NCBI RefSeq assembly: GCF_003185655.1
Contig: NZ_QHJQ01000009.1
Span: 117,513 to 181,512, forward strand
Direction of reading: 5' to 3'
DNA: 64,000 bases
From: Coraliomargarita sinensis
GTDB taxonomy: Bacteria; Verrucomicrobiota; Verrucomicrobiia; Opitutales; Coraliomargaritaceae
Part shown: positions 54,914-64,000 of the stretch, one piece after another
How the letters are laid out: each line of letters begins with the position of its first letter
Position numbering within the stretch: the stretch's first letter is position 1
Notes under the pieces: model-generated
What the model was told of the DNA's origin: nothing
What the model saw: only the letters and a program-made list of their open reading frames with translations
The model's database searches: none
Made by a program: the position numbers and the translations under genes

Positions 54914-55841
54914 CACTCACGCTAATGGGATCGACTTCCTGCGCGCCTCCTACACCTTCGATGATCACGTCGGATACTTTCGAGACCAAGCCCACCCCAT
55001 CGACATACTTGTCCACCGTCGTCGAGGTGACGTTGTAATTATAGGTAAAGAAAACCACCCTAACGGATACCGTCGCAGTGAAAACTGAAGTCACCTCGAT
55101 CGCCGTGCTCGGCTCGCTATCTCCGGGCAAGGTAAAGGAACTGATCCTGTGAGTAATCGTGTTGTCGACCGCACCGTAAAAACTATGGGTGTAATCGGCA
55201 TCGACAGCCACGCCGGGCGTGAAATTATTTAAGAGCAAGGGCCACTTTGCGGCACTGGTTATTTGAAAAGGGCCGGCAGTGTAATTCGTTTCGGCACCTG
55301 ATTCCGGATTCACGCCACCCAGTTGGTAGAGCCCCGCAGAGAAGTCGTTGAGGATGTATAAGGTCTGCTCCCAGGGGTCGACCGACGGATGGTCCTCGCT
55401 GCTGGCAACAACCTTAATGGCATCGTCGCCCTCATAGTTTTCCGTGCCTACTACGTTGTAAGTCGCGGTGAAGGGCACATCGTTCTCCCGGCTGTCAATG
55501 ATCTGATATGTCCAACTGTTGCCGGTCGTACCATAACCGGCTCCCGCAACATCGATCGCGAAGGAGTCACGCTCCTCCACCACGAAAAACCTTTTTGATT
55601 GAACGGCTTCTTGCACCGAAAGCTCCGAACCATTCCCGGCAAACCAGGGGCCGACTTCTTCCCATTCTAGCAGAGGACGGGACAGATTATCACTGGCATA
55701 CACCTGATACTGCTTGTCGGCAGTGGATGACCAACGGAGGGTCGTATTCCCACTGGCCACTTCGATAGATGGCAACGCTGAAGCGATGGCCGTGGTCAGG
55801 ACCAGGGCCAAAATTAGTGCCAACATACCGCGCATCTGCAT
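54885..55841 (-). CDS. Exported hypothetical protein
   Basis: 318 residues with a clear signal peptide (MRGMLALILALVLTTAIASA). The remainder is rich in T, S, V and Y and predicted by eye to be beta-stranded; NTTLRWSSTADKQYQVYASD at the front resembles the short repeat found in many Verrucomicrobiota secreted proteins. No catalytic motif is seen. It is convergent with mutY, overlapping by 29 bases, and divergent from the SET gene by 43 bases. Function unknown. Confidence 0.75.
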   Translation of the reverse strand: MQMRGMLALILALVLTTAIASALPSIEVASGNTTLRWSSTADKQYQVYASDNLSRPLLEWEEVGPWFAGNGSELSVQEAVQSKRFFVVEERDSFAIDVAGAGYGTTGNSWTYQIIDSRENDVPFTATYNVVGTENYEGDDAIKVVASSEDHPSVDPWEQTLYILNDFSAGLYQLGGVNPESGAETNYTAGPFQITSAAKWPLLLNNFTPGVAVDADYTHSFYGAVDNTITHRISSFTLPGDSEPSTAIEVTSVFTATVSVRVVFFTYNYNVTSTTVDKYVDGVGLVSKVSDVIIEGVGGAQEVDPISVSVTLTAYSQP

Positions 55842-55884
55842 TGGTGAGAGGGACTAGAGGGTTGCACCTAAAAAGCAAGAATCC

Positions 55885-56310
55885 ATGTTCGACCTTTTAC
55901 AGCGACAACCCAGCCTAAACGTTTCGATGCCGAAGCCAAAAATTTTTACAGAATCAGATTTTGATGTTCGCCCCTCCACCATTAAGGGGGCCGGACAGGG
56001 ACTTTTTGCCAAAACCCATATCCGGGAAGAGGACACCATCGGCTACTATACGGGCGAGGTGATCGACGAAAACGCCTTCCACGACCCCGAACGCCCCTTC
56101 TCCGCCTACGTGCTCTGGGTCTGCCGAACGCATATCATTATCGGTGAGGGTCCCAAGGCGAACTACACCCGCTACATCAACCACAGCGATGAGCCCAACG
56201 CCTTTCTCGTGGTTTCCCACCGCTGGAAAAGCGCACGTTTTGAAGCGCTCTGCGATATCGCCCCCGGTGAGGAAATCTTTTTCAACTACGGTGAAGATTA
56301 CTGGGAATAG
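55885..56310 (+). CDS. SET domain protein (putative protein-lysine methyltransferase)
   Basis: 141 residues; translation may start at the ATG at 55927 instead, where the domain begins (MPKPKIFTESDFDVRPS). The SET landmarks are GAGQGLFAKTHI (S-adenosylmethionine pocket), YINHSDEPNA (the NHS motif) and the C-terminal GEEIFFNYGEDYW with the catalytic tyrosine. Bacterial SET proteins are small and their targets mostly unknown. No partner is adjacent. Confidence 0.88.
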   Translation: MFDLLQRQPSLNVSMPKPKIFTESDFDVRPSTIKGAGQGLFAKTHIREEDTIGYYTGEVIDENAFHDPERPFSAYVLWVCRTHIIIGEGPKANYTRYINHSDEPNAFLVVSHRWKSARFEALCDIAPGEEIFFNYGEDYWE

Positions 56311-56436
56311 CTACCGGGATTTGAGATTCGGGATACGAGTTGCGAGTGATCGGGTGCAGAACGAAAATTGTCCGGTACTATATCGAAACTTGTCAGGGAG
56401 CGGCTAGTCTACATCGTTCATCATCCCCTCACCCCT

Positions 56437-56462
56437 CATCCCGCATCCCGCATCCCGCATCC
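56437..56462 (+). repeat. CATCCCG short tandem repeat before the PilB/GspE gene
   Basis: Three full CATCCCG units and a partial one, ending eight bases before the ATG at 56470. Slippage here could change the leader length of the gene. It leaves no room for a purine-rich Shine-Dalgarno. Confidence 0.75.
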
Positions 56463-56469
56463 AAAGCCA

Positions 56470-58173
56470 ATGGCACTAACCGATATTTTCAAGGACCTCG
56501 ACGAAGAGCAACGCACCGAAGTGGAGCAGCTCCCCCGCTCGGAGCGGCTCGGGCAAATTGCGGCACTTCGCCAGATGTCGACCAGACAACTCCTGCAGGA
56601 AGTTTCCGAACAAACCGGGCTCCCACTGGTGGGTCAAATCGAACTGATTGAAAATCCAACCTGGTCGCTGCCCCTTCGCCTGATCCACGAATACCAATGT
56701 GTGCCGGTACAAAACGGGGAACCCGTAAAAGCGGACGGCAGTTCAACAGAAGAGGAAGACAGCACGGCCCCCATTCCACTCGTCACCCTTTGGCCACCGG
56801 ATGAAAAAATGGACCGCTGGATCTACGCCACCTGCGGCCGCATGCCGAAGTGGCATCTCGGCAATCCCGAACAGGTGGTCGAAACCATCACCGAGCATTT
56901 TGGCGTCGGTGCTGGGAGTCTGGACGAGTCGGACCTTGTCACCGATGTCGCCGAAACTCAGGACGACGAAGATGAGGACGCCGCCGTTATCCGTTTTGTC
57001 AATGAAGTCGTCTCCAAAGCGGTCAGCGACCGCGCTACGGATATTCACTTTGAGCCACACCGTGACGAACTGCAGATCCGCTACCGCATCGACGGCGAGC
57101 TCGTACCCATTCGGGTGCCGGATAACTTGATCCGCTTTCAGGGCGCCATTATTTCACGCCTGAAAATCATGGCGAAGCTGAATATCTCAGAAAAGCGCCG
57201 CCCGCAGGACGGGCGTATCTCTTTCGGTTCAGGCAATTCAGAACTCGACATCCGGATTTCCACTTTCCCGACCATGTACGGCGAGAGTGTCTCGCTACGT
57301 CTGCTGAATCAAAAGTCCAAACCGCTCTCCATGCGAGAACTGGGCCTCGACCCTAACGAAGAGAAAAAACTCAGCCACGCGCTGAGCACGCCCCATGGTA
57401 TCATCTTGGTGACGGGGCCGACCGGTTCGGGTAAGTCAACGTCACTGACCGCTTATATCCGCCTGATCAACAAACCCGAGCGACGCATCATCACGGTCGA
57501 AGACCCGGTCGAATACGAAGTGCCGGGTGTCAACCAGACGCAGGTCCACCCCGAGATCGGGCTGACCTTTGCCCAGTCACTGCGCGCCGTGCTGCGTCAG
57601 GACCCGGACGTGATCATGGTAGGTGAGATTCGCGACCGCGAAACCGCTGACATCGCCATCCGTGCCTCGCTAACCGGCCACCTCGTCCTCAGCACCCTCC
57701 ACACCAACGATGCTCCGGGGGCGCTGACGCGGCTCATCGATATGGACATCGAGCCTTTCCTCATCGCCTCTTCCGTCGAGATGATCATCGCGCAGCGCCT
57801 CGTGCGCCGCCTCTGCCCGGAGTGCGCCCGCCCTGCCAACTACGAAGCGAATCAAATAGCCGGCTTCCTCGCGACCATGCGGATCGACCCGAGCGAGGCT
57901 CAATTCGGACATCTCGCCAAAGAAGCCGTCGGCTGTGAACGCTGCCGCTCGCTCGGCTTCCGTGGTCGGGTCGGCATTTTCGAAATCCTCCGCGTGACCG
58001 ACGAGATTCACGAGCATATCGTCAAGCGCGACTCCGCCCGGCTCATCCGTCAGACCGCCATTTCCCAGGACATGCGTACACTCATGCAAAGCGGTTGGGG
58101 ACATATCAAAGAAGGCACCACCACGATCGAGGAAGTCATGCGATTCGCGGATTTGGAAAACGAAGAATCCTAG
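56470..58173 (+). CDS. Type II secretion/type IV pilus assembly ATPase (GspE/PilB family)
   Basis: 567 residues from [20 protein letters not shown]. Residues 1-170 are the N-terminal N1/N2-like region. The ATPase core includes [20 protein letters not shown], Walker A GPTGSGKS at 316-323, the Asp-box region and [16 protein letters not shown] (Walker B). The tetracysteine zinc motif sits at about 447-490 (CPECARP and CERCRSLG). The enzyme powers pilus or pseudopilus assembly from the cytoplasm. Partner genes are not in the window. The frame is open from 56368, but the CATCCCG tandem repeat just before 56470 argues for that start. Confidence 0.93.
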   Translation: MALTDIFKDLDEEQRTEVEQLPRSERLGQIAALRQMSTRQLLQEVSEQTGLPLVGQIELIENPTWSLPLRLIHEYQCVPVQNGEPVKADGSSTEEEDSTAPIPLVTLWPPDEKMDRWIYATCGRMPKWHLGNPEQVVETITEHFGVGAGSLDESDLVTDVAETQDDEDEDAAVIRFVNEVVSKAVSDRATDIHFEPHRDELQIRYRIDGELVPIRVPDNLIRFQGAIISRLKIMAKLNISEKRRPQDGRISFGSGNSELDIRISTFPTMYGESVSLRLLNQKSKPLSMRELGLDPNEEKKLSHALSTPHGIILVTGPTGSGKSTSLTAYIRLINKPERRIITVEDPVEYEVPGVNQTQVHPEIGLTFAQSLRAVLRQDPDVIMVGEIRDRETADIAIRASLTGHLVLSTLHTNDAPGALTRLIDMDIEPFLIASSVEMIIAQRLVRRLCPECARPANYEANQIAGFLATMRIDPSEAQFGHLAKEAVGCERCRSLGFRGRVGIFEILRVTDEIHEHIVKRDSARLIRQTAISQDMRTLMQSGWGHIKEGTTTIEEVMRFADLENEES

Positions 58174-58206
58174 TTGCGCTTAAAAAAGTTTTCCGCTCGG
58201 CGACTC

Positions 58207-58229
58207 GTAGCGGTGGTGCGCCAGCACCG
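58207..58229 (+). repeat. GTAG-foot REP hairpin between convergent genes
   Basis: GTAG (58207-58210) is followed by CGGT and stem arms GGTGC and GCACC around a GCCA loop. It lies in the 86-base gap between the PilB/GspE gene and the small zinc-finger gene. Confidence 0.6.
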
Positions 58230-58259
58230 TCCTGCGGCACTTCCACTCGTAATTCTCTA

Positions 58260-58508
58260 TTACGCTCGCCGCTCTGCTTCGATCGCACGCATCTTCTCGC
58301 GCTCCTCTTTGAACTTCCGGCGGTTGCAATTACAGTGCAGACAAAGTGGAGAATTGTAGGTCAGCACAAAACGTTCTTTCAGCGAGAGCGGGCGCTCCTG
58401 CCCCAGTTCCACCATTTTTATGGCCGGCCCGCAGCTGGGCACGACGGCACCCACCGTGTCGAAAAACAAATCGGCCGCAGAACGCTTTTGTGTCTTACCT
58501 GACTTCAT
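58260..58508 (-). CDS. Small zinc-finger-like protein (resembles anti-sigma zf-HC2)
   Basis: 82 residues. The segment SCGPAIKMVELGQERPLSLK followed by ERFVLTYN and CLHCNCNRRKF follows the layout of small zf-HC2 proteins (cysteine, RPLS-type helix, then a C-x2-C pair), although the usual histidine looks like asparagine here. In other bacteria such proteins bind a sigma factor or sit next to one, but none is nearby. The tail is charged and helical. It is convergent with the PilB/GspE gene and divergent from the TPR gene by 75 bases. Confidence 0.65.
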   Translation of the reverse strand: MKSGKTQKRSAADLFFDTVGAVVPSCGPAIKMVELGQERPLSLKERFVLTYNSPLCLHCNCNRRKFKEEREKMRAIEAERRA

Positions 58509-58583
58509 GTTGAATTGATCCTATCCAAGCTATTAACGTTTTCCAGTCGTCGCCGAGGTTTTTTTCTTTTGCAATCCAAGACA

Positions 58584-60527
58584 ATGCGCCACCGATCGTC
58601 TCTCATAGCTCTTCTTCTCTTGTTTTCGAACGCCCTGCCGGGCGCTGCCAAACAGAGTCGCCTGCAGTCTTATTACAATATTGCTGAAGGCAACTATTTG
58701 ATCGGCGACCGGAGCGGCGCGGCGCGCGGCATCGAACAATGCCTGCGACTCGACCCCGAACATGCCCCCAGCCTGGCACTGCAATCCAAGCTCCTCCTCG
58801 AACAATCCGAAATCGAGGCTGCTCTGGCATCTGCTGAAGCCGCGATCGCATCCGCGCCGGAGGAACTGGAATATCAGGTGCTCAGAGCACTCATCCTCGG
58901 CAATCTCGATCGCCGCGAGGATGCGATGGCCCAAATCGATACAGTCCTGGCAAAAGCGCAGCCCGGCAGCGAGCACGCGCGAACCGCCCAACATCTTAAA
59001 GGCCTGCTCAAAATGGCGGAAGAAAAATGGGACGATGCCGCCGACGCGTTCCAAAAAACCTACGGCCCCCAGCCGGAAGCGTCGGACACCGGCCGCCAGC
59101 TTGCTACTGAAGCCTATCTGGAAAAAGCACGGACCGCACCGGATATCGAGGGGGCCCTCGCCGCGATCGACCAGGCGATCGAACTCTACCGGGGCCAGAC
59201 CGGCCGGGAAAACCTGGAAGCTTTGAGCCGCCTGGAAATCAAGCGCGCTCAACTTCTGGCGCAGGCGGGAGAGACGCAACAGGCCACCACCGTTCTCCAA
59301 CAAATTGTTGGGGAAGACCCGGACAATCTGGAGGCCACAGTAACTCTGGCCTCTCTTTATGCCAACCGCGAGGAATGGCTGGCCCTTGAAGACCTGATCG
59401 AGCCGATTTCGAAAAACCCGGCCCTGGCCGATATCGCGCTCTACCTGAAAGGGCGCGTAGCCCTTGCCCGCGACCGGGTGGGCACCGCCCGGGCTAGATT
59501 CGAGGAAGCCCTGGAACTCAACGCCAATCGACCAACCGCGCTACAACATGCACTCGAGTTCTACCGTAGCATCTGCTTTGAAAGACTAAAACGCCGCGAC
59601 GAGGCCATCAAAAGTCTGAAAAGGGCTGTCGACGGCGGCTACGTCCCGGAAACGCCCGATGAAGCCGTTCATTTGGGACGACTGCTGCTGCGGCAAAAGG
59701 ATTTGGATCCACTCCTGCCCACTCTGGAGAAAGCATTGCTCCGCGGCAACACGAGTGCAGAAGGCTGGGCGCTCTTGGGACGGGCCCACATTAAAAAGGG
59801 GCGTAACGAACTGGCCCTGAGCGCACTCAACCAATCGCTCGACCTCGAACCGGAGCAGGCCGGGATCCTGGCATTGCGTGGCTCGCTCCTGCGCAAGATC
59901 GGGGACCTGCAGGGTGCCTTGGTCGACTACGAGCGTGCCCATCAACTGGAACCGTCGAGTCCGGTGTTGAGCTATGAGCAGGGGCTCGTGCTCCTTCAAC
60001 TCGGCCGCATCGGGGAAGCAGAGCCTTTTCTCCGCGTGGCCGCGCGCAAGCTCACCACCCATGTGACACTCGACCTGCTCCACGCCAGTTGCGCCTACAC
60101 GCTGGGCAAATACGAAGAAGCCGCCCAATCGCTACAGCAATATCTCCACCCCCAACTCGAAGGCGATGCTTTGAAGCAATTCAAGGCCAACCAATCCGAT
60201 ACCGCGGCCTACCTCCATACCCTCCTTTCCGGGAAGAAAGGCATTCAAATAAGCGAACTGGCAACGACCTCGAAATCGGCGACTCTCTACAACGACTATG
60301 CTCGCGGCAAAGCCAGCCGCAAACAGGTCCTTGACTGGGCCGGCCGCGCAGAGACCCCGGAACAGGCGCGCACTCAAATTTGTGCAGCCAGTTACTGGCT
60401 CGCCCAACTTGAAAGAGCACGGGCCCATAGCGAAAACCTCAAGGAATTGCTCCATATCGCCATCGAAACAGGCTCTCCCGAAAATCCGGAGTTCCAGTTC
60501 GCACGCTGGCAACTCAAGCACGACTAG
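58584..60527 (+). CDS. Exported TPR-repeat protein
   Basis: 647 residues from the ATG at 58584 (MRHRSSLIALLLLFSNALPG), a signal peptide with cleavage after GAA. About twelve TPR-like helical pairs follow, e.g. AARGIEQCLRLDPEHAPSLA, LILGNLDRREDAMAQIDTVL and KKGRNELALSALNQSLDLEP. TPR proteins scaffold other proteins in the envelope. No enzyme motif is present. The frame is open to 58515 upstream, but only from 58584 is there a signal sequence. Confidence 0.85.
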   Translation: MRHRSSLIALLLLFSNALPGAAKQSRLQSYYNIAEGNYLIGDRSGAARGIEQCLRLDPEHAPSLALQSKLLLEQSEIEAALASAEAAIASAPEELEYQVLRALILGNLDRREDAMAQIDTVLAKAQPGSEHARTAQHLKGLLKMAEEKWDDAADAFQKTYGPQPEASDTGRQLATEAYLEKARTAPDIEGALAAIDQAIELYRGQTGRENLEALSRLEIKRAQLLAQAGETQQATTVLQQIVGEDPDNLEATVTLASLYANREEWLALEDLIEPISKNPALADIALYLKGRVALARDRVGTARARFEEALELNANRPTALQHALEFYRSICFERLKRRDEAIKSLKRAVDGGYVPETPDEAVHLGRLLLRQKDLDPLLPTLEKALLRGNTSAEGWALLGRAHIKKGRNELALSALNQSLDLEPEQAGILALRGSLLRKIGDLQGALVDYERAHQLEPSSPVLSYEQGLVLLQLGRIGEAEPFLRVAARKLTTHVTLDLLHASCAYTLGKYEEAAQSLQQYLHPQLEGDALKQFKANQSDTAAYLHTLLSGKKGIQISELATTSKSATLYNDYARGKASRKQVLDWAGRAETPEQARTQICAASYWLAQLERARAHSENLKELLHIAIETGSPENPEFQFARWQLKHD

Positions 60528-60773
60528 AAGCCTACTCTGGGCGATTTTTCGTCCGGCTCGGGAGAGACTGGTATCGCAATACACTGCTTTTTTTCCTTGC
60601 GCAAGTGCCGGAGAAAAGCATTTTCCGTCAGTTCAGCGTTAGAGCGCGTCCTGCGAAGGGCCCGCTCCCCGGCTAATCCTTAGAGGGATTTTAACGGTCA
60701 GGGCGGTCAGGTGACGGCCCCGACGGTTCCAGAAACCCGGAATCCATAGCAAGGGAAAATAAAATCAAAACAT
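60528..60773 (+). promoter_or_regulatory. Leader region upstream of rpsO, possible S15 autoregulatory element
   Basis: 246 bases between the TPR gene and rpsO. It contains GGGCGGTCAGGTGACGGCCC at 60701-60720, which folds with arms GGGC/GCCC and GT/AC, and a second stem around 60680. Ribosomal protein S15 represses its own mRNA in several bacteria through leader structures, but the known types differ and I cannot match this one. No gene is seen in the region. Confidence 0.3.
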
Positions 60774-61052
<279 letters not shown>

Positions 61053-61063
61053 GACTCTCAATG

Positions 61064-61103
61064 ATGCCGGGCTTCGTTTCACGAAGCCCGGCATTTTCTT
61101 TTT
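61064..61103 (+). terminator. Rho-independent terminator after rpsO
   Basis: A perfect 13-base stem, ATGCCGGGCTTCG and CGAAGCCCGGCAT, with loop TTTCA, followed by TTTCTTTTT. It begins 12 bases after the rpsO stop. Confidence 0.95.
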
Positions 61104-61125
61104 ACCCCGTTCTTTAAATCGCCTC

Positions 61126-61202
61126 GTCAACATCGTAATCTTAATCGTAATTCTCTGACCACACTGGAAGAGGATTACGATTAAGAGTAGGATGGAGATT
61201 AG
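61126..61202. repeat. TTAATC/GATTAA foldback unit of the long repeat family, copy D
   Basis: CGTAATCTTAATCGTAATTC and GGATTACGATTAAGAGTAGG form an inverted pair like those inside copies A-C. It shares the gap of 393 bases between rpsO and pnp with a REP hairpin; no gene is seen there. Confidence 0.6.
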
Positions 61203-61218
61203 GAAAAATTCATAGCCC

Positions 61219-61242
61219 GTAGCCGAAGCCCTTTGGCTTTGG
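61219..61242 (+). repeat. GTAG-foot REP hairpin, CCGAAGCC type
   Basis: GTAG (61219-61222) precedes arms CCGAAGCC (61223-61230) and GGCTTTGG (61235-61242) with loop CTTT. The same stem as 21826-21849 except for the loop base, and a close relative of the pair at 5054-5136. Confidence 0.8.
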
Positions 61243-61445
61243 CCCACGTAATAAACAAGTCAGGTCGACCGGAGTCGTAAGGAATCCGACTACAAAATAA
61301 GATGTCGTCCACTTTCAACCTTTCTACTTTATACCTCCACCTGATTACTTTCACGGAAGCATCGCAACCGATTTGCGGTGCTGGCGGCAAATGAAGGTCC
61401 CATCCCCGACATGCCGTTGAATGCAAAAAGCAAAATACAAATAGA

Positions 61446-63611
61446 ATGAAACAAAAACATAACGTAAGCGTTGAAGGTCTCGGCATCGAGATCTCCACAG
61501 GCACGCTCGCTGGTCTTGCCAGCGGTGCCGTCACCATCCGTCAGGGCGAAACTGAACTCTTCGTTTCCGCCACTGCCGCATCCGCACTCCGCCCCGGGCA
61601 GGATTTCTTCCCGCTCACAGTCGACTACCGCGAAAAGTTCTCCGCTGGCGGTAAGTTCCCCGGCGGTTACTTCAAGCGCGAGGGCAAGCCCTCCGAGAAG
61701 GAAATCCTCACTTCACGACTTTGCGACCGTCCGCTTCGTCCGCTCTTCCCCAAGGGCTTCATGAACGAAGTACAGGTCATCGGCCTGCTTCTGGCGACCG
61801 ACCGCATCCACGAGCCAGACGTGCTCATGGTCAATGCCGCCTCCGCAGCCACCCTGATTTCCGACATTCCCTGGAACGGCCCGGTCGGCTGTGTCCGCGT
61901 CGGCCAGATCGACGGTGAGTTCATTACCAACCCGACCCACGATGAGATGCTCGACTCCGACCTCGACCTCATCTACGTCGGTAACGAAACCGAAATGATG
62001 ATGATCGAAGGCTCCGCCGAGTTCATCTCCGACGAGCGCTTCTACGAGGCCCTGCAGTATGGGCAGGAAGCCATCCAGCCGATCATCGCGGCCCAAAGAG
62101 AGCTCGCGAAACTTGCCGGTAAGGAAAAGAAGGAATTCGACCTCGTTATCACTCCGAAGGAAGTCACCGACTTCTGCGAAGAGTTTGCCGCCGAGAAGGT
62201 TAAGGAAGCGCTCAAGGAAGACAGCTACTCCGCCCGCAAGCTCGCCATCGAAGCGATCGCCAACGAAACCACCGCCGCACTGGAAGAAAAGCTCGGCGCG
62301 GACAAGGTGGACGCCAACGACGTTGCCCGCTCCTTCGACGAGATCCAGGAGAAGCTCTACCGCCAGAACATCCTCGAGACCGGCAAGCGTGTCGACGGCC
62401 GTGGCGCCGAAGACCTGCGTCCGATCTCCTGCGATACCGGTTTGCTTCCGCGCGTGCACGGCTCCGCCCTATTCAACCGGGGCGAAACCCAGGCACTCGT
62501 CATCTCCACGCTCGGCACCAGCCGCGACACTCAGGATATCGACGGCCTCACCGGCGGTGCGACCAGCAAGTCCTTCATCCTGCACTACAACTTCCCCCCC
62601 TTCTCCACCGGCGAAGCGGGTCGTTTCGGCTTCACCAGCCGCCGCGAGCAGGGCCACGGTGCGCTCGCCGAGCGTTCGCTCCTCCCGATCCTTCCCCCGG
62701 AAGATGAGTTCCCTTACGCTATCCGCGTGGTTTCCGAAGTCATGAGCTCAAACGGCTCCACTTCGATGGCTTCCATCTGTGGCGGCTGCCTTTCCCTAAT
62801 GGATGCAGGCGTGCCGATCACCGCACCTTGCGCCGGTATCTCTACCGGCCTGGTCACGGAGAAAGATGCTGACGGCAAGATCACCAAGAAGGTCATTCTC
62901 ACCGACATCCTCGGCGCAGAAGACCACTTCGGTGATATGGACTTCAAGATCGCGGGCACGAAGGACGGCATCACCGGCTTCCAGCTCGACCTGAAGATCA
63001 GCGGCCTGCCCTTCGACATCACCCTCGATGCCATCAAGCAGAACCGCGATGCCCGGATGAAGATCCTCGCCATCATGGCCGAGCATCTGCCCGAGTCCCG
63101 TCAGGACCTTCGCGAACACGCGCCGCGCATCCACACCATCAAGATCGATCCGGAAAAGATCGGCGCCCTCATCGGCCCAGGCGGTAAGAATATCCGCCGG
63201 ATCACCGAGGTCTCCGGTGCCCAGGTCGACATCGACGAGGATAACTCCGGCAAGGTCCTCATCTTCGCCACCGACAAGGAGTCGATGGACCGCGCGATCC
63301 AGGAAGTCGAACTCTGCACCGCAGAGATCGTCGTCGGTAAGACCTACCGTGGTATCGTTCGCGGGATCAAGGAATTCGGCGCCTTCGTCGAGTGCCTGCC
63401 CGGCAAGGAAGGCCTTGTCCACATCTCCGAACTGGCTGACTTCCGCGTCAAGAAGACGGAAGACATCTGCAAGCTCGGCGACGAGATGGTCGTTAAGTGC
63501 ATTGGTGTGGAAAAGGGCAAGGTTCGCCTCTCCCGCAAAGCTGCTCTCGAAGATGCCAAGGAAGGCAACGAAGAGGACGAAGAAGCTCCGGAAACGGAGG
63601 AGAAAGACTAA
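61446..63611 (+). CDS. pnp: Polyribonucleotide nucleotidyltransferase (PNPase)
   Basis: 721 residues: two RNase PH domains (about 8-130 and 320-470, the second with [37 protein letters not shown] and [13 protein letters not shown]), a helical linker, a KH domain ([20 protein letters not shown]) and an S1 domain ([16 protein letters not shown]). PNPase degrades RNA 3' to 5' using phosphate. The leader is A-rich (GCAAAATACAAATAGA before ATG) with no Shine-Dalgarno. Acidic C-terminus. Follows rpsO after a terminator, so it probably has its own promoter. Confidence 0.98.
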   Translation: MKQKHNVSVEGLGIEISTGTLAGLASGAVTIRQGETELFVSATAASALRPGQDFFPLTVDYREKFSAGGKFPGGYFKREGKPSEKEILTSRLCDRPLRPLFPKGFMNEVQVIGLLLATDRIHEPDVLMVNAASAATLISDIPWNGPVGCVRVGQIDGEFITNPTHDEMLDSDLDLIYVGNETEMMMIEGSAEFISDERFYEALQYGQEAIQPIIAAQRELAKLAGKEKKEFDLVITPKEVTDFCEEFAAEKVKEALKEDSYSARKLAIEAIANETTAALEEKLGADKVDANDVARSFDEIQEKLYRQNILETGKRVDGRGAEDLRPISCDTGLLPRVHGSALFNRGETQALVISTLGTSRDTQDIDGLTGGATSKSFILHYNFPPFSTGEAGRFGFTSRREQGHGALAERSLLPILPPEDEFPYAIRVVSEVMSSNGSTSMASICGGCLSLMDAGVPITAPCAGISTGLVTEKDADGKITKKVILTDILGAEDHFGDMDFKIAGTKDGITGFQLDLKISGLPFDITLDAIKQNRDARMKILAIMAEHLPESRQDLREHAPRIHTIKIDPEKIGALIGPGGKNIRRITEVSGAQVDIDEDNSGKVLIFATDKESMDRAIQEVELCTAEIVVGKTYRGIVRGIKEFGAFVECLPGKEGLVHISELADFRVKKTEDICKLGDEMVVKCIGVEKGKVRLSRKAALEDAKEGNEEDEEAPETEEKD

Positions 63612-63640
63612 TACCTCCCCTGGAGTTTGTTTATTTCAAG

Positions 63641-63667
63641 CGGTCACCGAAAGGTGGCCGTTTTTTT
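63641..63667 (+). terminator. Rho-independent terminator after pnp
   Basis: Arms CGGTCACC and GGTGGCCG (one T-G wobble) around a GAAA loop, followed by seven T residues, 30 bases after the pnp stop. Confidence 0.93.
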
Positions 63668-63755
63668 ACCTCAATAACCATTCGGGTATCATTAGACACC
63701 TTAGCTTAACCTCATAATATCCTCACCAAAACAAACTAAGAATAGAAACAGATTC

Positions 63756-64000
63756 TTACCCGAACACCTGCTTCCTCAGTCCCTGAATGGTGGCAAGATC
63801 CTGCCAGTCGGCCCCGCGCAGTAGATTCGGTTTGGGCGGATATTTCCGATTTTTCTCTCGTTGCCAGGCCCCCGCGTAACTCCGGACGAAGTCCTGACTG
63901 CCCAGGATGGCCCCATCGGTGAAGTAGCGCACCCGGCAGCGCAGCACAGTAGCTTTCGGCAGGAGCGCATCCTCTTTTTCAAGTACCTTCAGCGCCTTCT
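63756..64000 (-). CDS. RAYT/Y1-type transposase-like protein, C-terminal part, cut by the window edge
   Basis: The frame is open on the minus strand from the right edge to a stop at 63756, giving about 81 codons. It reads KALKVLEKEDALLP, then RCRVRYFTDGAILGSQDFVR, then LLRGADWQDLATIQGLRKQV. The TDGAILGSQDFV and GGDW/LATIQGLRKQ-type blocks match the C-terminal region I remember for the REP-associated Y1-type transposase family common in Verrucomicrobiota and related phyla. The HUH catalytic motif lies upstream outside the window, so activity cannot be judged. If correct, it is the probable mover of the GTAG-foot hairpins found across this window. Confidence 0.65.
   Translation of the reverse strand, partial: KALKVLEKEDALLPKATVLRCRVRYFTDGAILGSQDFVRSYAGAWQREKNRKYPPKPNLLRGADWQDLATIQGLRKQVFG

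Noticed and set aside
56437..56462. A CRISPR-like array
   Set aside because: The repeats are 7 bases long with no spacers; it is a simple tandem repeat. No CRISPR array or cas gene is found anywhere in the window.

Overview
The window (about 57% GC by eye) looks like a chromosomal segment from a marine or aquatic Verrucomicrobiota bacterium of the Opitutae/Puniceicoccales type. This is inferred from gene content: a PEP-CTERM protein, a secreted sulfatase, a GntR regulator with a sugar-type sensor domain, FabV, a DabA/DabB carbon pump and MocA-like oxidoreductases. Few start codons have a Shine-Dalgarno sequence. No phage, CRISPR or rRNA is present.

Layout. 0-13 kb: PEP-CTERM protein, GntR regulator, M42 peptidase + sulfatase, fabV, a higBA module between two long direct repeats, a eukaryote-like UDP-glucose dehydrogenase, an HNH nuclease, and a SulP transporter with a universal stress protein. 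13-34.8 kb: accessory genes, including a P-loop/Asp23 fusion, a YjjJ-type HipA kinase, two vapBC modules, a tandem FKBP, a membrane peptidase, and dabB-dabA divergent from a LysR regulator. 34.9-47.8 kb: the information-processing block on the minus strand, read as tRNA-Thr, tuf, tRNA-Trp, secE, nusG, rplK, rplA, rplJ, rplL, rpoB, rpoC. 47.9-64 kb: rnhC, a histidine kinase and rnhB together, a hybrid kinase, pcm, mutY, a SET protein, a PilB/GspE ATPase, a TPR protein, rpsO and pnp. The right edge holds the C-terminus of a REP-associated (RAYT/Y1) transposase-like gene.

The most striking signal is not a gene. The intergenic gaps carry at least sixteen short hairpins of several sequence types, nearly all with the tetranucleotide GTAG (or CTAC on the other strand) at the foot. 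That is the hallmark of REP elements mobilised by RAYT enzymes. They sit mostly at gene 3' ends, occur in inverted pairs, and in four genes the GTAG foot supplies the TAG stop codon. Larger repeat elements of about 100-290 bp flank higBA and follow lysR and vapC.

Other points: RpoC appears to have lost all four cysteines of its second zinc site, and the four toxin-antitoxin or toxin-like loci each have a visible candidate operator. All alignments and counts here were made by eye from the sequence.
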